Notes under the pieces: generated by a model
Database searches by the model: none
Told to the model about the DNA's origin: nothing
Seen by the model: the letters and a program-made list of their open reading frames with translations, nothing else
Part shown: one piece after another, positions 25,035 through 33,647 of the stretch
Numbering within the stretch: position 1 is the first letter of the stretch
How the letters are laid out: every line of letters begins with the position of its first letter
Translations under genes and position numbers: made by a program
Source of the DNA: Lentzea sp. NBRC 105346
Lineage (GTDB): Bacteria; Actinomycetota; Actinomycetes; Mycobacteriales; Pseudonocardiaceae
Direction: 5' to 3'
DNA: 64,000 nt
NCBI RefSeq assembly: GCF_030269605.1
Contig: NZ_BSTQ01000013.1
Location: 62,001 to 126,000 of the forward strand

Positions 25035-25934
25035 TCAGAAGTTGATCAAATCCGGGATCTCCGCGCTCAGCTCGTCGAGCACGCGCAGCAGGTGGTCAGG
25101 ATCTTTCAGGACGGTGGTGTTGGGTCGTTCGGCCATGTCGCGTCCCCAGGTCGTGCCCGCCACTACCTCGGGCAGGAGGAAGACGTGCCGGCCGTGTTCC
25201 AGGGCGAGCCGCGCCTGGATCCGGGTACCGCTGTGCTCACCGGCTTCGACGACCACTGTCGCCACGCTGCACCCGCTCATGACGGCGTTGCGCATGGGGA
25301 AGTGATGCTTCGCGGGACCGGCGTCCGGCCAGAACTGCGACAGAACGGCGCCGGTTCGTGCGATCTCCTGCTGGAGATCACTGTTGACCGCCGGATAACT
25401 GGTGCGAAGGCCCGTGCCCACCACCGAGACCGTTCGGCCACCGGCATCCACGACGGCACGGTGCGCCGCAGTGTCGACGCCGGCGGCGAGGCCGCTGAAC
25501 ACCGTGATCCCCTGCTGAGTCAGTGTTGTCGCGATCTCGCGGGTGATGTGCAGTCCGCGTGCGGAGGCGTTCCTGCTTCCGACGACTGCGACACCGGTCT
25601 GGTCGGCGGGATCCAGGAATCCCCGGTAGGTCAGGAACGGTGGACGCTGGTGGACCATCATCAGCTGGGCCGGGTAGTCCTCGTCCAGCACCGTGACGAG
25701 CCGAATGCCTTCCTCGCTCCACTCCTTGATCTCGTGCACGACCGAGTCGAGTTGGTCCGAATGGTCACCCGTCGCATGATCGAGCGTCGGCTGGTCGGGC
25801 GTGAGAAGTCGCTCCAAAGTGGACAGTGCGGAACCGCTTGCCTCGACCGCATTGGTGACTTCGCCCCAGGGCCGCCCGCTGTCGCGGAGCGCGAGCAGGA
25901 GTGCGGCCTGTTCGAGGCGATTCGTCACCGTCAC
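25035..25934 (-). CDS. DprA/Smf-like protein (SLOG superfamily)
   Basis: 299 aa from GTG 25934. The Rossmann core is clear: VGSRNASARG (118-127), SGLAAGVDTAAH (147-158), FPMRNAVMSG (212-221) and VVEAGEHSGT (228-237). The usual C-terminal winged helix of housekeeping DprA is missing, and the first ~75 residues are unlike a SAM domain. The linked ComF-like gene and these differences suggest an accessory paralogue rather than the chromosomal dprA next to rnhB/topA. It may bind single-stranded DNA or a nucleotide; this is inference. Confidence 0.82.
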   Translation of the reverse strand: MTVTNRLEQAALLLALRDSGRPWGEVTNAVEASGSALSTLERLLTPDQPTLDHATGDHSDQLDSVVHEIKEWSEEGIRLVTVLDEDYPAQLMMVHQRPPFLTYRGFLDPADQTGVAVVGSRNASARGLHITREIATTLTQQGITVFSGLAAGVDTAAHRAVVDAGGRTVSVVGTGLRTSYPAVNSDLQQEIARTGAVLSQFWPDAGPAKHHFPMRNAVMSGCSVATVVVEAGEHSGTRIQARLALEHGRHVFLLPEVVAGTTWGRDMAERPNTTVLKDPDHLLRVLDELSAEIPDLINF

Positions 25935-26009
25935 ATCCTATCGAACAGAGGTTCGACCTGCGAGTTCATCGGTTCGGCGAGTTTAGGCGGCTCGCCGGCG
26001 GGCGCTGGT

Positions 26010-26645
26010 TTACCCCAGCGCGCCCGGCAGGTCGGTGATCGAGGTCAGCACCGAGACCCTCGCCAGCACCGCGGGGTCCGGCGGGAAGTGCGGGTTCGGC
26101 ACGGCGAACACGGTCATGCCCGCGGCCAGCGCCGACTTCAGCCCGTTCGTCGAATCCTCGACGGCCGCGCACGCCTCCGGCGAGACCCCGAGCTTCTCCG
26201 CGGCCCGCAGGTACACGTCCGGAGCGGGCTTGCCCTTGCCGACCTCTTCACTCGACAACGCCACCGGGACGATCTCCGCCAGCCCGGTACCGTCGAGGAA
26301 CGACCTGATCAGCACCGGTGGTGACGACGAGGCGATGGCCACGGGATACCGCTCGGCGACCGCACGCACGGTCTCCACCGCGCCCGGCAGAACCGGCGGT
26401 CCGTCCGCGTATCGCTCGACCATCCCGTCGATGACGCCGGCCGAGGCGTCCTCGGGCGACAGCCGCACGCCGACCGCGGTCACCAGGTAGGACGCCCACT
26501 CCGGCGTGCTCATCCCCTGCATGTCGGTCGTCGCCGTGGGTGTCCATGTGCCGCCGTGCGAGAGCGCAAACGCTTGGCGCACCTCGTCCCACACCTGTTC
26601 GGAGTCCACCAGCACGCCGTCGAGGTCGAACACCACCGCTTCCAC
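26010..26645 (-). CDS. HAD-superfamily phosphatase, beta-phosphoglucomutase-like
   Basis: 211 aa. The four HAD motifs are present: DLDGVLVDS (nucleophile Asp near residue 7), ASSSPPV, GKGKPAPDVY with the catalytic Lys, and EDSTNGLKSA. The cap is inserted between motifs I and II (subfamily IA). It dephosphorylates or isomerises a small phosphosugar; the substrate is unknown. It is divergent from the MFS gene at 26713. Confidence 0.88.
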   Translation of the reverse strand: MEAVVFDLDGVLVDSEQVWDEVRQAFALSHGGTWTPTATTDMQGMSTPEWASYLVTAVGVRLSPEDASAGVIDGMVERYADGPPVLPGAVETVRAVAERYPVAIASSSPPVLIRSFLDGTGLAEIVPVALSSEEVGKGKPAPDVYLRAAEKLGVSPEACAAVEDSTNGLKSALAAGMTVFAVPNPHFPPDPAVLARVSVLTSITDLPGALG

Positions 26646-26675
26646 GAGGCGAACCCTACCTTGTGATCGGCGATA

Positions 26676-26713
26676 CTTAGCTACGCGAAGTAAAAAATGT
26701 TAGGGTAGCTAAG
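26676..26713. promoter_or_regulatory. Inverted repeat operator upstream of MFS gene
   Basis: Perfect 9-bp arms CTTAGCTAC (26676-26684) and GTAGCTAAG (26705-26713) are separated by 20 bp, with the second arm running into the GTG start. Two arms almost three helical turns apart suggest binding of a dimeric repressor. The factor is unknown. An incomplete resemblance to an iron box was considered and not accepted. Confidence 0.5.
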
Positions 26714-27876
26714 TGAACTTGAAAGGACAGCCGAAGCAGGTGTGGATCACCGCGTTCGCCGCGGTCATCGCCTTCATGGGGATCGGACTGGTCGACCCGA
26801 TCCTGTTGTCGATCGCGGAGGGGCTGCACGCGACGCCCGCGCAGGTCACCCTCCTCTTCTCCAGCTACCTGGGCGTCCAGGTCGTCGCGATGCTGTTCAC
26901 CGGCGCCGCGACAGCCCGGTTCGGCGCGAAGCGCACGCTGACCGCCGGCCTCACCCTGATCGTGCTCGCGACGCTGGCCTGCGCCGCGGCCGGAAGCATC
27001 ACCGAACTCGTTGGTCTGCGGGCTGTCTGGGGCCTGGGGAACGCGTTCTTCATCGCGACCGCGCTGTCGGTGATCGTCGGAGCCGCAAGCGGTGGCCAGA
27101 AGGCCGCGATCCTGTTGTACGAAGCGGCGCTGGGTCTCGGCCTGAGCGTTGGACCGCTGCTGGGTGCGTTGCTCGGCAGCATCTCGTGGCGCGGCCCGTT
27201 CCTGGGCACGTCGATCCTCATGGCGATCGCGCTCGTGCTCTGCGCGATCTTCCTCGCCAAGGACAGTCACGAGGTGCGCCCCAGGATCCGGCTCGTCGAC
27301 CCGCTCAAGGCGTTGCGGCACCGCGGGCTGCTCAAGACGAGCCTCGGTGCGGCGCTCTATACGGCCGCGTTCTTCACCGTCCTCGCCTGGTCGCCGTTCG
27401 TCCTCGAGTACGGCGCCGTCGAGATCGGGCTGATCTTCTTCGGCTGGGGTGTCTGCGTCGCGGTCGCCAGCGTCTTCGGTGCGCCGAAGCTCGCGGGCAG
27501 GCTCGGTGAGCGGCACGCGACGATCGTGGCCGTGCTCGCGTTCGCGCTGCTCATGCTGGTGATGGCCGTGCCGAGCAAGCCGTTGCTGGTCGTCGCGGTG
27601 ATCGTCAGCGGGGTGGTGAGCGGGCTGCTGAACACGTTGTTCACCGGCACCGCGATGAGCATCAGCGACGCGCCGCGTCCGGTGGCGAGCGCGGGCTACA
27701 ACTTCCTGCGCTGGCTCGGCGGAGCCCTGGCCGCGACGTTCGTCAGCCACCTCGGTCAGCCGTTCGTCGTCGCGGCGGTGTTGTGCGTCGTCGCGGCCGC
27801 ACTGCTCGTAAGCCACAAACCGGACGAACGCGTAGTGCCAAATGAGGCGGTCCTCGTCGGAGAACTGGCAGGTTGA
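26713..27876 (+). CDS. MFS transporter, probable drug or small-molecule exporter
   Basis: 387 aa from GTG 26713; no strong ribosome binding site is present and the start overlaps an operator-like arm. About twelve hydrophobic segments, with the motif A-like FGAKRTLTAG in loop 2-3 and a symmetric repeat in the second half (LGERHATIVA). The overall pattern resembles the multidrug efflux branch of the MFS. It stands alone and is probably controlled by the inverted repeat upstream. Confidence 0.85.
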   Translation: MNLKGQPKQVWITAFAAVIAFMGIGLVDPILLSIAEGLHATPAQVTLLFSSYLGVQVVAMLFTGAATARFGAKRTLTAGLTLIVLATLACAAAGSITELVGLRAVWGLGNAFFIATALSVIVGAASGGQKAAILLYEAALGLGLSVGPLLGALLGSISWRGPFLGTSILMAIALVLCAIFLAKDSHEVRPRIRLVDPLKALRHRGLLKTSLGAALYTAAFFTVLAWSPFVLEYGAVEIGLIFFGWGVCVAVASVFGAPKLAGRLGERHATIVAVLAFALLMLVMAVPSKPLLVVAVIVSGVVSGLLNTLFTGTAMSISDAPRPVASAGYNFLRWLGGALAATFVSHLGQPFVVAAVLCVVAAALLVSHKPDERVVPNEAVLVGELAG

Positions 27877-27922
27877 AACCGCTTGATCACAATACGTAGG
27901 CCGTTCGACGGGTGTGGCACGT

Positions 27923-27944
27923 GTTCGTCTTCCGTTAACTTCGC
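27923..27944 (+). promoter_or_regulatory. Candidate PHO box upstream of phoX
   Basis: Two adjacent 11-base units, GTTCGTCTTCC and GTTAACTTCGC, match the direct-repeat organisation of actinomycete PhoP sites (GTTCACC-type, second unit often GTTAACC). It lies about 70 bp before the PhoX start, in the right place for activation under phosphate limitation. Confidence 0.6.
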
Positions 27945-28014
27945 GGACGGCTGGACATCGGATTGAAAACCTAGGTTCAGCCAGTTCCCAACTGAGCCGA
28001 ACCCGGAGGCCTGA

Positions 28015-30108
28015 GTGTCTTCATCCAGCGAACGGGGCCGCCGCCTGTTGCCCCTGCTCCCGACGAACCATCCGCTCGGGCGCGCGGCGGTCACCTGTGA
28101 GTTCCGCTGCGGCAACGCGTGTTCCCACGATGCCCCCAACACCTCGGAGAACCAGTACTTCGGCGACGTCGTCCGCGAGGTCGTGAGCCGTCGCGGAATG
28201 CTGAAGGCCGGCGCGGTCATCGCCGCCGCCGGCGTCGGCGTGGCGTCCATGTCCGGCGCCGCCGCGGCTGACGTCGAGGCCGATCTCGACATCGATCTGG
28301 ACCTGAAGTTCGGTCACGACCGCGACGGCCTCAACTTCGAGCCGGTCGCCCCGAACACGCTCGACCAGGTCGTCGTGCCCAAGGGCTACCAGCAGGACGT
28401 CGTGATCCGCTGGGGTGACCCGATCCTGCCTGGCGCGAAGGAGTTCAACTTTGACGCCCAGACGCCCGAGGACCAGGCCAAGCAGTTCGGCTTCAACAAT
28501 GACTTCTGCGGTCTCGTGCCACTGCCCGGCTGGGACCGGTGGCTCATGGTGAGCAACCACGAGTACACGTCCGAGCAGTTCATGTTCAAGGACTGGGCGC
28601 CGGACAAGGTCCAGGAGAAGCACGTCCGGATCGCGTGGGAGGCGCACGGCCTGTCCGTCGTGCAGGTCGAGCGCGACCACCGCACCGGCAAGCTGGTGCA
28701 GTCCAAGGACAAGCGCAAGTACAACCGTCGCATCACCCTGACCACGCCGTTCGAACTGCGCGGCCCCGCAGCGGGGTCGAAGTACCTCAAGACCTCGGTC
28801 GATCCGACCGGTACGAAGGTCTTCGGCACGCAGAACAACTGCTCCGGCGGTGTCACGCCGTGGGGCACGATCCTGTCCGGCGAGGAGAACATCAACCAGT
28901 ACTTCGCGAACGCCGATCAGGTCACCGACCCGGCCACCAAGGCGAGGCTGGCCCGTTACGGCATCGCCGGCGGAGCGTCCCTGCGCAAGTGGGAGCGGTA
29001 CGACAAGCGCTTCGACGTCGCGCAGGAGCCGAACGAGCCCAACCGGTTCGGCTACATCGTCGAGATCGACCCGCTCGACCCGACCTCGACGCCGGTGAAG
29101 CACACGCACCTCGGCCGGTTCAAGCACGAGGGCGCGAACGTGATCATCGCCCGCGACGGCCGCGTTGTCGCGTACATGGGCGACGACGAGCGCTTCGAGT
29201 ACATGTACAAGTTCGTCTCCGACGGGCGTTACATCCCGGGCGACAGCAAGCGCGCACGTGAGCACAACAAGCGCCTGCTCGACTCGGGCACGCTCTACGT
29301 CGCGAAGTTCACCGGCGACAGCCCGGTGTCCGAGATCGACGGCACCGGCAAGCTGCCGTCAGACGGTGAGTTCGACGGTACCGGCCAGTGGATCCCGCTC
29401 GCCAGCGGTAACAAGTCCTTTGTGGACGGCTTCACCGCTGAAGAGGTGTACGTCTTCACCCGCTTGGCCGCGGACAAGGTCGTACCGACCAAGATGGACC
29501 GGCCCGAGGACGTCGAGCCGTCGAAGAAGAACCGCCGGATCTACGCGGCTTTGACGAACAACGTCGACCGCGGTGTTAAGCCCGGCAAGGAAGGCGCGAC
29601 CGAGGTCGCGCCGCGGATCAACAACAAGCACGGTCACGTGCTGGAGATCGAGGAGACGCGCAGCGACAACACCGCGCTGACGTTCTCCTGGAAGCTCCTG
29701 CTGGTCTGCGGTGACCCGAAGTCGCCGGACACGTACTTCGGCGGTTACGACAAGACGCAGGTCAGCGCGATCTCCTGCCCGGACAACGTCGCGTTCGACT
29801 CGCGCGGCAACCTGTGGATCTCCACCGACGGCAACGCGCTCAAGTCCAACGACGGCCTGTTCGCGGTGCCGGTCGAGGGCAAGCGCCGCGGGTTCGTCCG
29901 ACAGTTCCTCACGGTGCCGATCGGCGCGGAGACGTGCGGTCCGGTGATCACCGACGACTTCGTCCTGGTGTCCGTGCAGCACCCAGGCGAGGTCGACACC
30001 GCGAACGCCAACAACCCGGTGTCGCACTGGCCGGACGGTGGCACCAGCCAGCCGCGGCCGTCGGTCGCGGTGGTGTGGCGCAAGGACCGCGGCCGCGTCT
30101 GCGGCTGA
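28015..30108 (+). CDS. phoX: PhoX-family alkaline phosphatase, Tat-exported
   Basis: 697 aa from GTG 28015, with GGAGG seven bases upstream. A long N-terminal region with four Cys/His-rich residues precedes a Tat motif SRRGMLKAG (Arg59-Arg60) and a hydrophobic segment. The mature part has PhoX features: GFNNDFCGLVPLPG, NHEYTS, NNCSGGVTPWGTILSGEEN, and CPDNVAFDSRGNLWISTDG. PhoX enzymes are Ca2+/Fe3+-dependent phosphomonoesterases that release phosphate outside the cell. The upstream PHO box supports PhoR-PhoP control. Followed by a hairpin terminator. Confidence 0.93.
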   Translation: MSSSSERGRRLLPLLPTNHPLGRAAVTCEFRCGNACSHDAPNTSENQYFGDVVREVVSRRGMLKAGAVIAAAGVGVASMSGAAAADVEADLDIDLDLKFGHDRDGLNFEPVAPNTLDQVVVPKGYQQDVVIRWGDPILPGAKEFNFDAQTPEDQAKQFGFNNDFCGLVPLPGWDRWLMVSNHEYTSEQFMFKDWAPDKVQEKHVRIAWEAHGLSVVQVERDHRTGKLVQSKDKRKYNRRITLTTPFELRGPAAGSKYLKTSVDPTGTKVFGTQNNCSGGVTPWGTILSGEENINQYFANADQVTDPATKARLARYGIAGGASLRKWERYDKRFDVAQEPNEPNRFGYIVEIDPLDPTSTPVKHTHLGRFKHEGANVIIARDGRVVAYMGDDERFEYMYKFVSDGRYIPGDSKRAREHNKRLLDSGTLYVAKFTGDSPVSEIDGTGKLPSDGEFDGTGQWIPLASGNKSFVDGFTAEEVYVFTRLAADKVVPTKMDRPEDVEPSKKNRRIYAALTNNVDRGVKPGKEGATEVAPRINNKHGHVLEIEETRSDNTALTFSWKLLLVCGDPKSPDTYFGGYDKTQVSAISCPDNVAFDSRGNLWISTDGNALKSNDGLFAVPVEGKRRGFVRQFLTVPIGAETCGPVITDDFVLVSVQHPGEVDTANANNPVSHWPDGGTSQPRPSVAVVWRKDRGRVCG

Positions 30109-30139
30109 GCATGACCTAGCTCACTCACGTGGAATGAAC

Positions 30140-30178
30140 CGGTGCAGTCACCCATTCGTGTGACGGGTGGCTGCACCG
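30140..30178 (+). terminator. Terminator of phoX
   Basis: A 14-bp stem CGGTGCAGTCACCC/GGGTGGCTGCACCG with one wobble pair and an 11-base loop, 31 bp past the phoX stop. Confidence 0.65.
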
Positions 30179-30219
30179 CGGACAGCCGGGAACATTGGGT
30201 GTCCTATTAGGAGTGAGCT

Positions 30220-30756
30220 GTGAAGCGCGTTGCTGTTTTCGTTGGTATTGCTGCCATTGCCGGCCTGACGGCCGCCTGCGGATCGGCGACCGCGGCCAAC
30301 CCGGCCCCGGCCGCCGAGACCGCGGCCCCGGTCGCCGCGGCGGTTCAGGTGCCCGCGGGCAACAAGCTCGTCGGCAGGTACAAAGCCACCGGTGTGCAGG
30401 TCTACACATGCACCGGCAACGCCTGGAAGGGCCTCGAGCCCGCGGCGACGTTGGTGGACAAGGACAACAAGCCGGTCATCCTGCACTCGCGGGGCCCGGT
30501 ATGGGTGTCCACAGTGGATGGAAGCGCGGTCGAGGCGACCCCGGTCGACGGCGCCAAGGCCGACCGTCCGGGCGCGGTGCCGGAGCTGCTGCTGAAGTCC
30601 AAGGCGAACCGCGGCGACGGCCTGTTCGCCAAGGTTTCGTACGTCCAGCGCCTGGAAACCGAGGGTGGCGTGGCTCCTTCTGGTGGTTGCGCCCAGGGCG
30701 CGCAGACCGCGGTGCCCTACTCCGCGCTGTACACCTTCTTCGCGCCAGAGGCCTGA
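30220..30756 (+). CDS. DUF3455 lipoprotein
   Basis: 178 aa from GTG 30220 with AGGAGTGA upstream. A lipoprotein signal with lipobox LTAAC (Cys20) is followed by an Ala/Pro-rich spacer. The DUF3455 domain shows GVQVYTC, WKGLEPAATL and RGPVWVSTVDGSAV, and ends with SGGCAQG and PYSALYTFF. It is anchored at the outer membrane face; the function of the family is unknown. Its last 40 bp overlap the convergent MFS gene. Confidence 0.85.
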   Translation: MKRVAVFVGIAAIAGLTAACGSATAANPAPAAETAAPVAAAVQVPAGNKLVGRYKATGVQVYTCTGNAWKGLEPAATLVDKDNKPVILHSRGPVWVSTVDGSAVEATPVDGAKADRPGAVPELLLKSKANRGDGLFAKVSYVQRLETEGGVAPSGGCAQGAQTAVPYSALYTFFAPEA

Positions 30757-31889
30757 ACCAGCACGGTGATCGCCGCCGCGACCATGCACACGCCGACCAC
30801 CCAGAGGCCGGTCCTCTGGGTGCCGGTCGCGTCGCGCAGCCACCCGGTGACGTACGGCGCGGCGAACCCGCTGATGTTGCCCAACGAGTTGATCAACGCG
30901 ATCCCGCCCGCGGCCGCCGTGCCCTTGAGGAAACTAGACGGCAGTGCCCAGAACGTCGGCAGTGCCGCGCAAACCCCGATCGCGCAGATGCTGACCGCGA
31001 TCATGGCCTGTACGGGGCTGTTCAGGTAGAGCGCGATCGGGATCGCGACCCCGCCGAGCAGCATCGGCACCGCTACGTGCCACTTCCGTTCCCCGGTGCG
31101 GTCGCCGTGACGTGCCCACAGCACCATGGCGACCGCACCCAGCACGTACGGAATCGCGTTGATCAGCCCGCGTTCGACGATGCTCGCTTTCGGCGCCAGG
31201 CCGGCGATGATCGTCGGCAGGAAGAAGCCGAGCGTGTACAGCCCGTAGACGATTCCGAAGTAGACGAACGACAACGCGTAGACCCTCGGGTTCGCGAGCG
31301 CGTTCTTGAGTGGCTGTTCCTCGTGGTTCTGCTGGGGCGGGTCCGGCAGGTAGAACCAGGTGATCACGGCGAGGACGATCGCCGGAATCCCTTCGAGCAG
31401 GAACATCGTGCGCCAGTCGGTGGCCTGGATGAGCAATCCGCTGAGCGTCGCCCCGAGCGCAGTCGACACCGGCACGGCCACCATGAACCAGGCGACGATC
31501 CGCGCCCGCTGCTCCTCGCCGTAGAACCAGGTCAGGTACAGGATGATGCCGGGAAAGAACCCGGCCTCCGCGACGCCGAGCAGAAACCGCAACCCGATCA
31601 GCACGGCCCCGTTCGGCACGAACGCCATGGCCGTGGCGACGATCCCCCAGCTGACCATGATCCGCGCGATCCACCGCCGCGCCCCGAACCGGTGCAGGGC
31701 GAGGTTGCTGGGCACCTCGAGGATCAGGTAGCCGATGAAGAACACCCCGGACGCGAACCCGAAGACCGTGGCGGTGAGCCCGAGCTCCTTCGACATCCCG
31801 TTCGGCCCGGCGAACCCGATGTTGACGCGGTCCAGGTAGTTCACGAAGTAAAGCAGGCAGAGAAACGGCACCAGCAGCTTCTTGGGCAC
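30717..31889 (-). CDS. MFS transporter, anion:cation symporter (ACS) type
   Basis: 390 aa. I choose GTG 31889 because GGGGGAACC sits at proper distance; an ATG at 31904 in the same frame lacks one and would overlap the divergent SDR start. Twelve membrane segments are evident, with FVNYLDRVNIGFA in the first helix, GYLILEVPSN and the RFLLGVAEAGFFPG region, all hallmarks of the phthalate/tartrate/glucarate permease group. It imports an organic acid anion; the substrate is unknown. It overlaps the convergent DUF3455 gene by 40 bp. Confidence 0.88.
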   Translation of the reverse strand: MPKKLLVPFLCLLYFVNYLDRVNIGFAGPNGMSKELGLTATVFGFASGVFFIGYLILEVPSNLALHRFGARRWIARIMVSWGIVATAMAFVPNGAVLIGLRFLLGVAEAGFFPGIILYLTWFYGEEQRARIVAWFMVAVPVSTALGATLSGLLIQATDWRTMFLLEGIPAIVLAVITWFYLPDPPQQNHEEQPLKNALANPRVYALSFVYFGIVYGLYTLGFFLPTIIAGLAPKASIVERGLINAIPYVLGAVAMVLWARHGDRTGERKWHVAVPMLLGGVAIPIALYLNSPVQAMIAVSICAIGVCAALPTFWALPSSFLKGTAAAGGIALINSLGNISGFAAPYVTGWLRDATGTQRTGLWVVGVCMVAAAITVLVQASGAKKVYSAE

Positions 31890-31902
31890 GTAAGGTTCCC
31901 CC

Positions 31903-32580
31903 ATGAGTGATCGGCCGGTCGCCCTCGTCACCGGGGCATCCCGCGGTATCGGTGCGGCGGTTGCACGAAGTCTCGCGCCAACCCACGACCTCCTGCTAGG
32001 CGGCCGCGACCGCGACCTGCTGGAGGACCTGGCCGACGAGCTCCCCGGCGCGCGCGCCTGGCCGGTCGACCTGACGTCGGTCTCGTCGAACGACGTCGCG
32101 GCCATTTCTTCTCTGGACGTCCTCGTGCACAGCGCCGGCGTCGCCTTCCTGGGACCGCTGGCCGAGGCCACCGTGGACGTGTGGCGCCAGACGTTCGAGA
32201 TCAACCTCATCGCGGTGGCGTCTTTGACCAGGCTTCTGCTGCCCGCTCTGCGTGCCTCGGGTGGGCACGTCGTTCTGATCAACTCGGGAGCCGGGCTGCA
32301 GGCGAACCCCAACTGGGGCGTCTACGCGGCGTCGAAGTTCGCCCTTCGCGCGTTCGGTGACTCGCTGCGGGCCGAGGAGCAGTCGATTCGGGTCACTTCC
32401 GTGCACCCTGGGCGCGTTGATACCGACATGCAGCGTGGGGTGCGGGCGCAGGAGGGCGGCGAGTACCAGCCGCAGTACTACCTGGAGGCGGAGTCCGTCG
32501 GGCAGGCGGTGCGGACCGCCGTGCTGGCGGGGCCGGACGCGCATTTCACCGAGATCGTGGTGCGGCCGCGCGCCCACTGA
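31903..32580 (+). CDS. Short-chain dehydrogenase/reductase
   Basis: 225 aa, ATG 31903, only 13 bp from the divergent MFS start. Motifs: TGASRGIG (11-18), VHSAGVAF in place of NNAG, NSGAG, and YAASK for the catalytic Tyr/Lys. GGRDRD after strand 2 suggests NADP(H). The C-terminus carries VHPGRVDTDMQ. It may act on the compound handled by the divergent transporter, but this is inference from position only. Confidence 0.88.
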   Translation: MSDRPVALVTGASRGIGAAVARSLAPTHDLLLGGRDRDLLEDLADELPGARAWPVDLTSVSSNDVAAISSLDVLVHSAGVAFLGPLAEATVDVWRQTFEINLIAVASLTRLLLPALRASGGHVVLINSGAGLQANPNWGVYAASKFALRAFGDSLRAEEQSIRVTSVHPGRVDTDMQRGVRAQEGGEYQPQYYLEAESVGQAVRTAVLAGPDAHFTEIVVRPRAH

Positions 32581-32581
32581 G

Positions 32582-32608
32582 TTATCCACAGACGGCGAGT
32601 TATCCATA
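32582..32608 (+). other. Two DnaA-box-like 9-mers
   Basis: TTATCCACA at 32582-32590 equals the general DnaA consensus, and TTATCCATA at 32600-32608 differs at one base. They lie just after the SDR stop in a 146-bp gap that otherwise holds short GGGCTGTCC repeats (near 32661 and 32686). There is no AT-rich unwinding element nearby, so this is not an origin. Confidence 0.35.
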
Positions 32609-32726
32609 GACTCGCCAACAACCTGTGGTCAACCCATCACGCTCGGTAGACTGGCGTCGGGCTGTCCCCCCAGGGATGGGTGGGGGCTGTCCGTAGTAGG
32701 GTATGGCGCTTGCGCGCATTTCGTCG

Positions 32727-33548
32727 TCATTGCGACCCCGCGGCCACCAACGTCGCCGTGATGGGTTCGAGCTCCGTGATCAGCTCGTCGAGCTCGGCAG
32801 CAGACAGGGCGTCATACGGCGTGGCGGCGAGCTCGTCGGTCAGAGCTTCGATGCGTTCCTGGGTCTCGCGGCCGGCGTCGGTAAACCGGCCGTCGGCATC
32901 GACGAGCCCGCGCGAGCGCAAGCCGTCCATGACCGCGGCCAGCCGCGCCTGAGGCAGGTGGTGGATGCGCCCGAACGACTCCGGCGGGTGGATGCCCTGC
33001 GCGATCGCGGAAAGCACATGAGCCTCCGTGCCGCCGATGCGCGAGCAGACGAGAGCGGCGATGTGCCCGTCACCGCGGTGCTCGCGCAGCATGGTCGCGG
33101 AATGCCACAGCCGGGCGACCGGGTCGCTCGGCACCGGGAGCGTGCGCATCCCGGCGTACATCACTCGGCCTTCCGTGGGCGCACTCGTCGCGGCGAGCGT
33201 GGTCAGGTCGGCGGCGCGCACGAGGCCTGGCGAGTCCGCGAGAGCGCCGAGGATCCGGCGCAGGGAGGCGGCGCTGCCCCGCTCCCGCGCCGCGACGGAC
33301 GCCGAGGGCGGGATCGTCTCCCACGCGCTCGGGATGTGCCGCGCGGCCTCCCCCTCGGCGAAGTTGTAGAACGCCGCGTGCACGACCTGCGCCGGCACCC
33401 GCCCCAGCGGCGCGGCGCGGCTGGCGAAGTAGCCGTCCCAGTAGTTGCGGTGGCCGAGTGCGGCCAGCTCCTCGTTGCACTCGTCCGCGAAGAAGGTGAC
33501 CAGGCAGATCGGCTCCAGGAGCTCGAACATCCGACGGGCGACGTTCAT
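32727..33548 (-). CDS. SCO6745-like actinobacterial protein with winged-helix-like C-terminus
   Basis: 273 aa. ATG 33548 (MNVARRMFELLEPICLVTFF) is preferred because GAGG precedes it and the family begins here. It is mostly helical. The segment GNxNYWDGYFASRAAPLG-like (here HRNYWDGYFASRAAPLG) and LWHSATMLREHRGDGHIAAL are conserved in this group. The C-terminal third (RLAAVMDGLRSRGLVDADGRFTDAG) resembles a MarR-type winged helix. Function unknown; possibly a ligand-binding regulator. Confidence 0.78.
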   Translation of the reverse strand: MNVARRMFELLEPICLVTFFADECNEELAALGHRNYWDGYFASRAAPLGRVPAQVVHAAFYNFAEGEAARHIPSAWETIPPSASVAARERGSAASLRRILGALADSPGLVRAADLTTLAATSAPTEGRVMYAGMRTLPVPSDPVARLWHSATMLREHRGDGHIAALVCSRIGGTEAHVLSAIAQGIHPPESFGRIHHLPQARLAAVMDGLRSRGLVDADGRFTDAGRETQERIEALTDELAATPYDALSAAELDELITELEPITATLVAAGSQ

Positions 33549-33647
33549 GGCCTCGATCCTGCCAGCGGTCACGCCCCGGTAGCGCCCAATTCCGCTATCC
33601 CCGAATGCTCGTCAGAACCGACAAGATCCTGGACGTCGGCGCTGAAG

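Noticed and set aside
26695..26715. IdeR/DtxR iron box near the MFS start
   Set aside because: TTAGGGTAGCTAAG matches only the first part of the 19-bp consensus and the second half fails; the 9-bp inverted repeat explains the symmetry better.
31890..32312. N-terminal extension of the MFS transporter into the SDR gene
   Set aside because: The added residues are Arg/Ser/Thr-rich antisense of the SDR; GTG 31889 has a good ribosome site.
32582..32608. Replication origin
   Set aside because: Only two boxes, no AT-rich region and no dnaA or dnaN; kept only as a possible DnaA-binding site.
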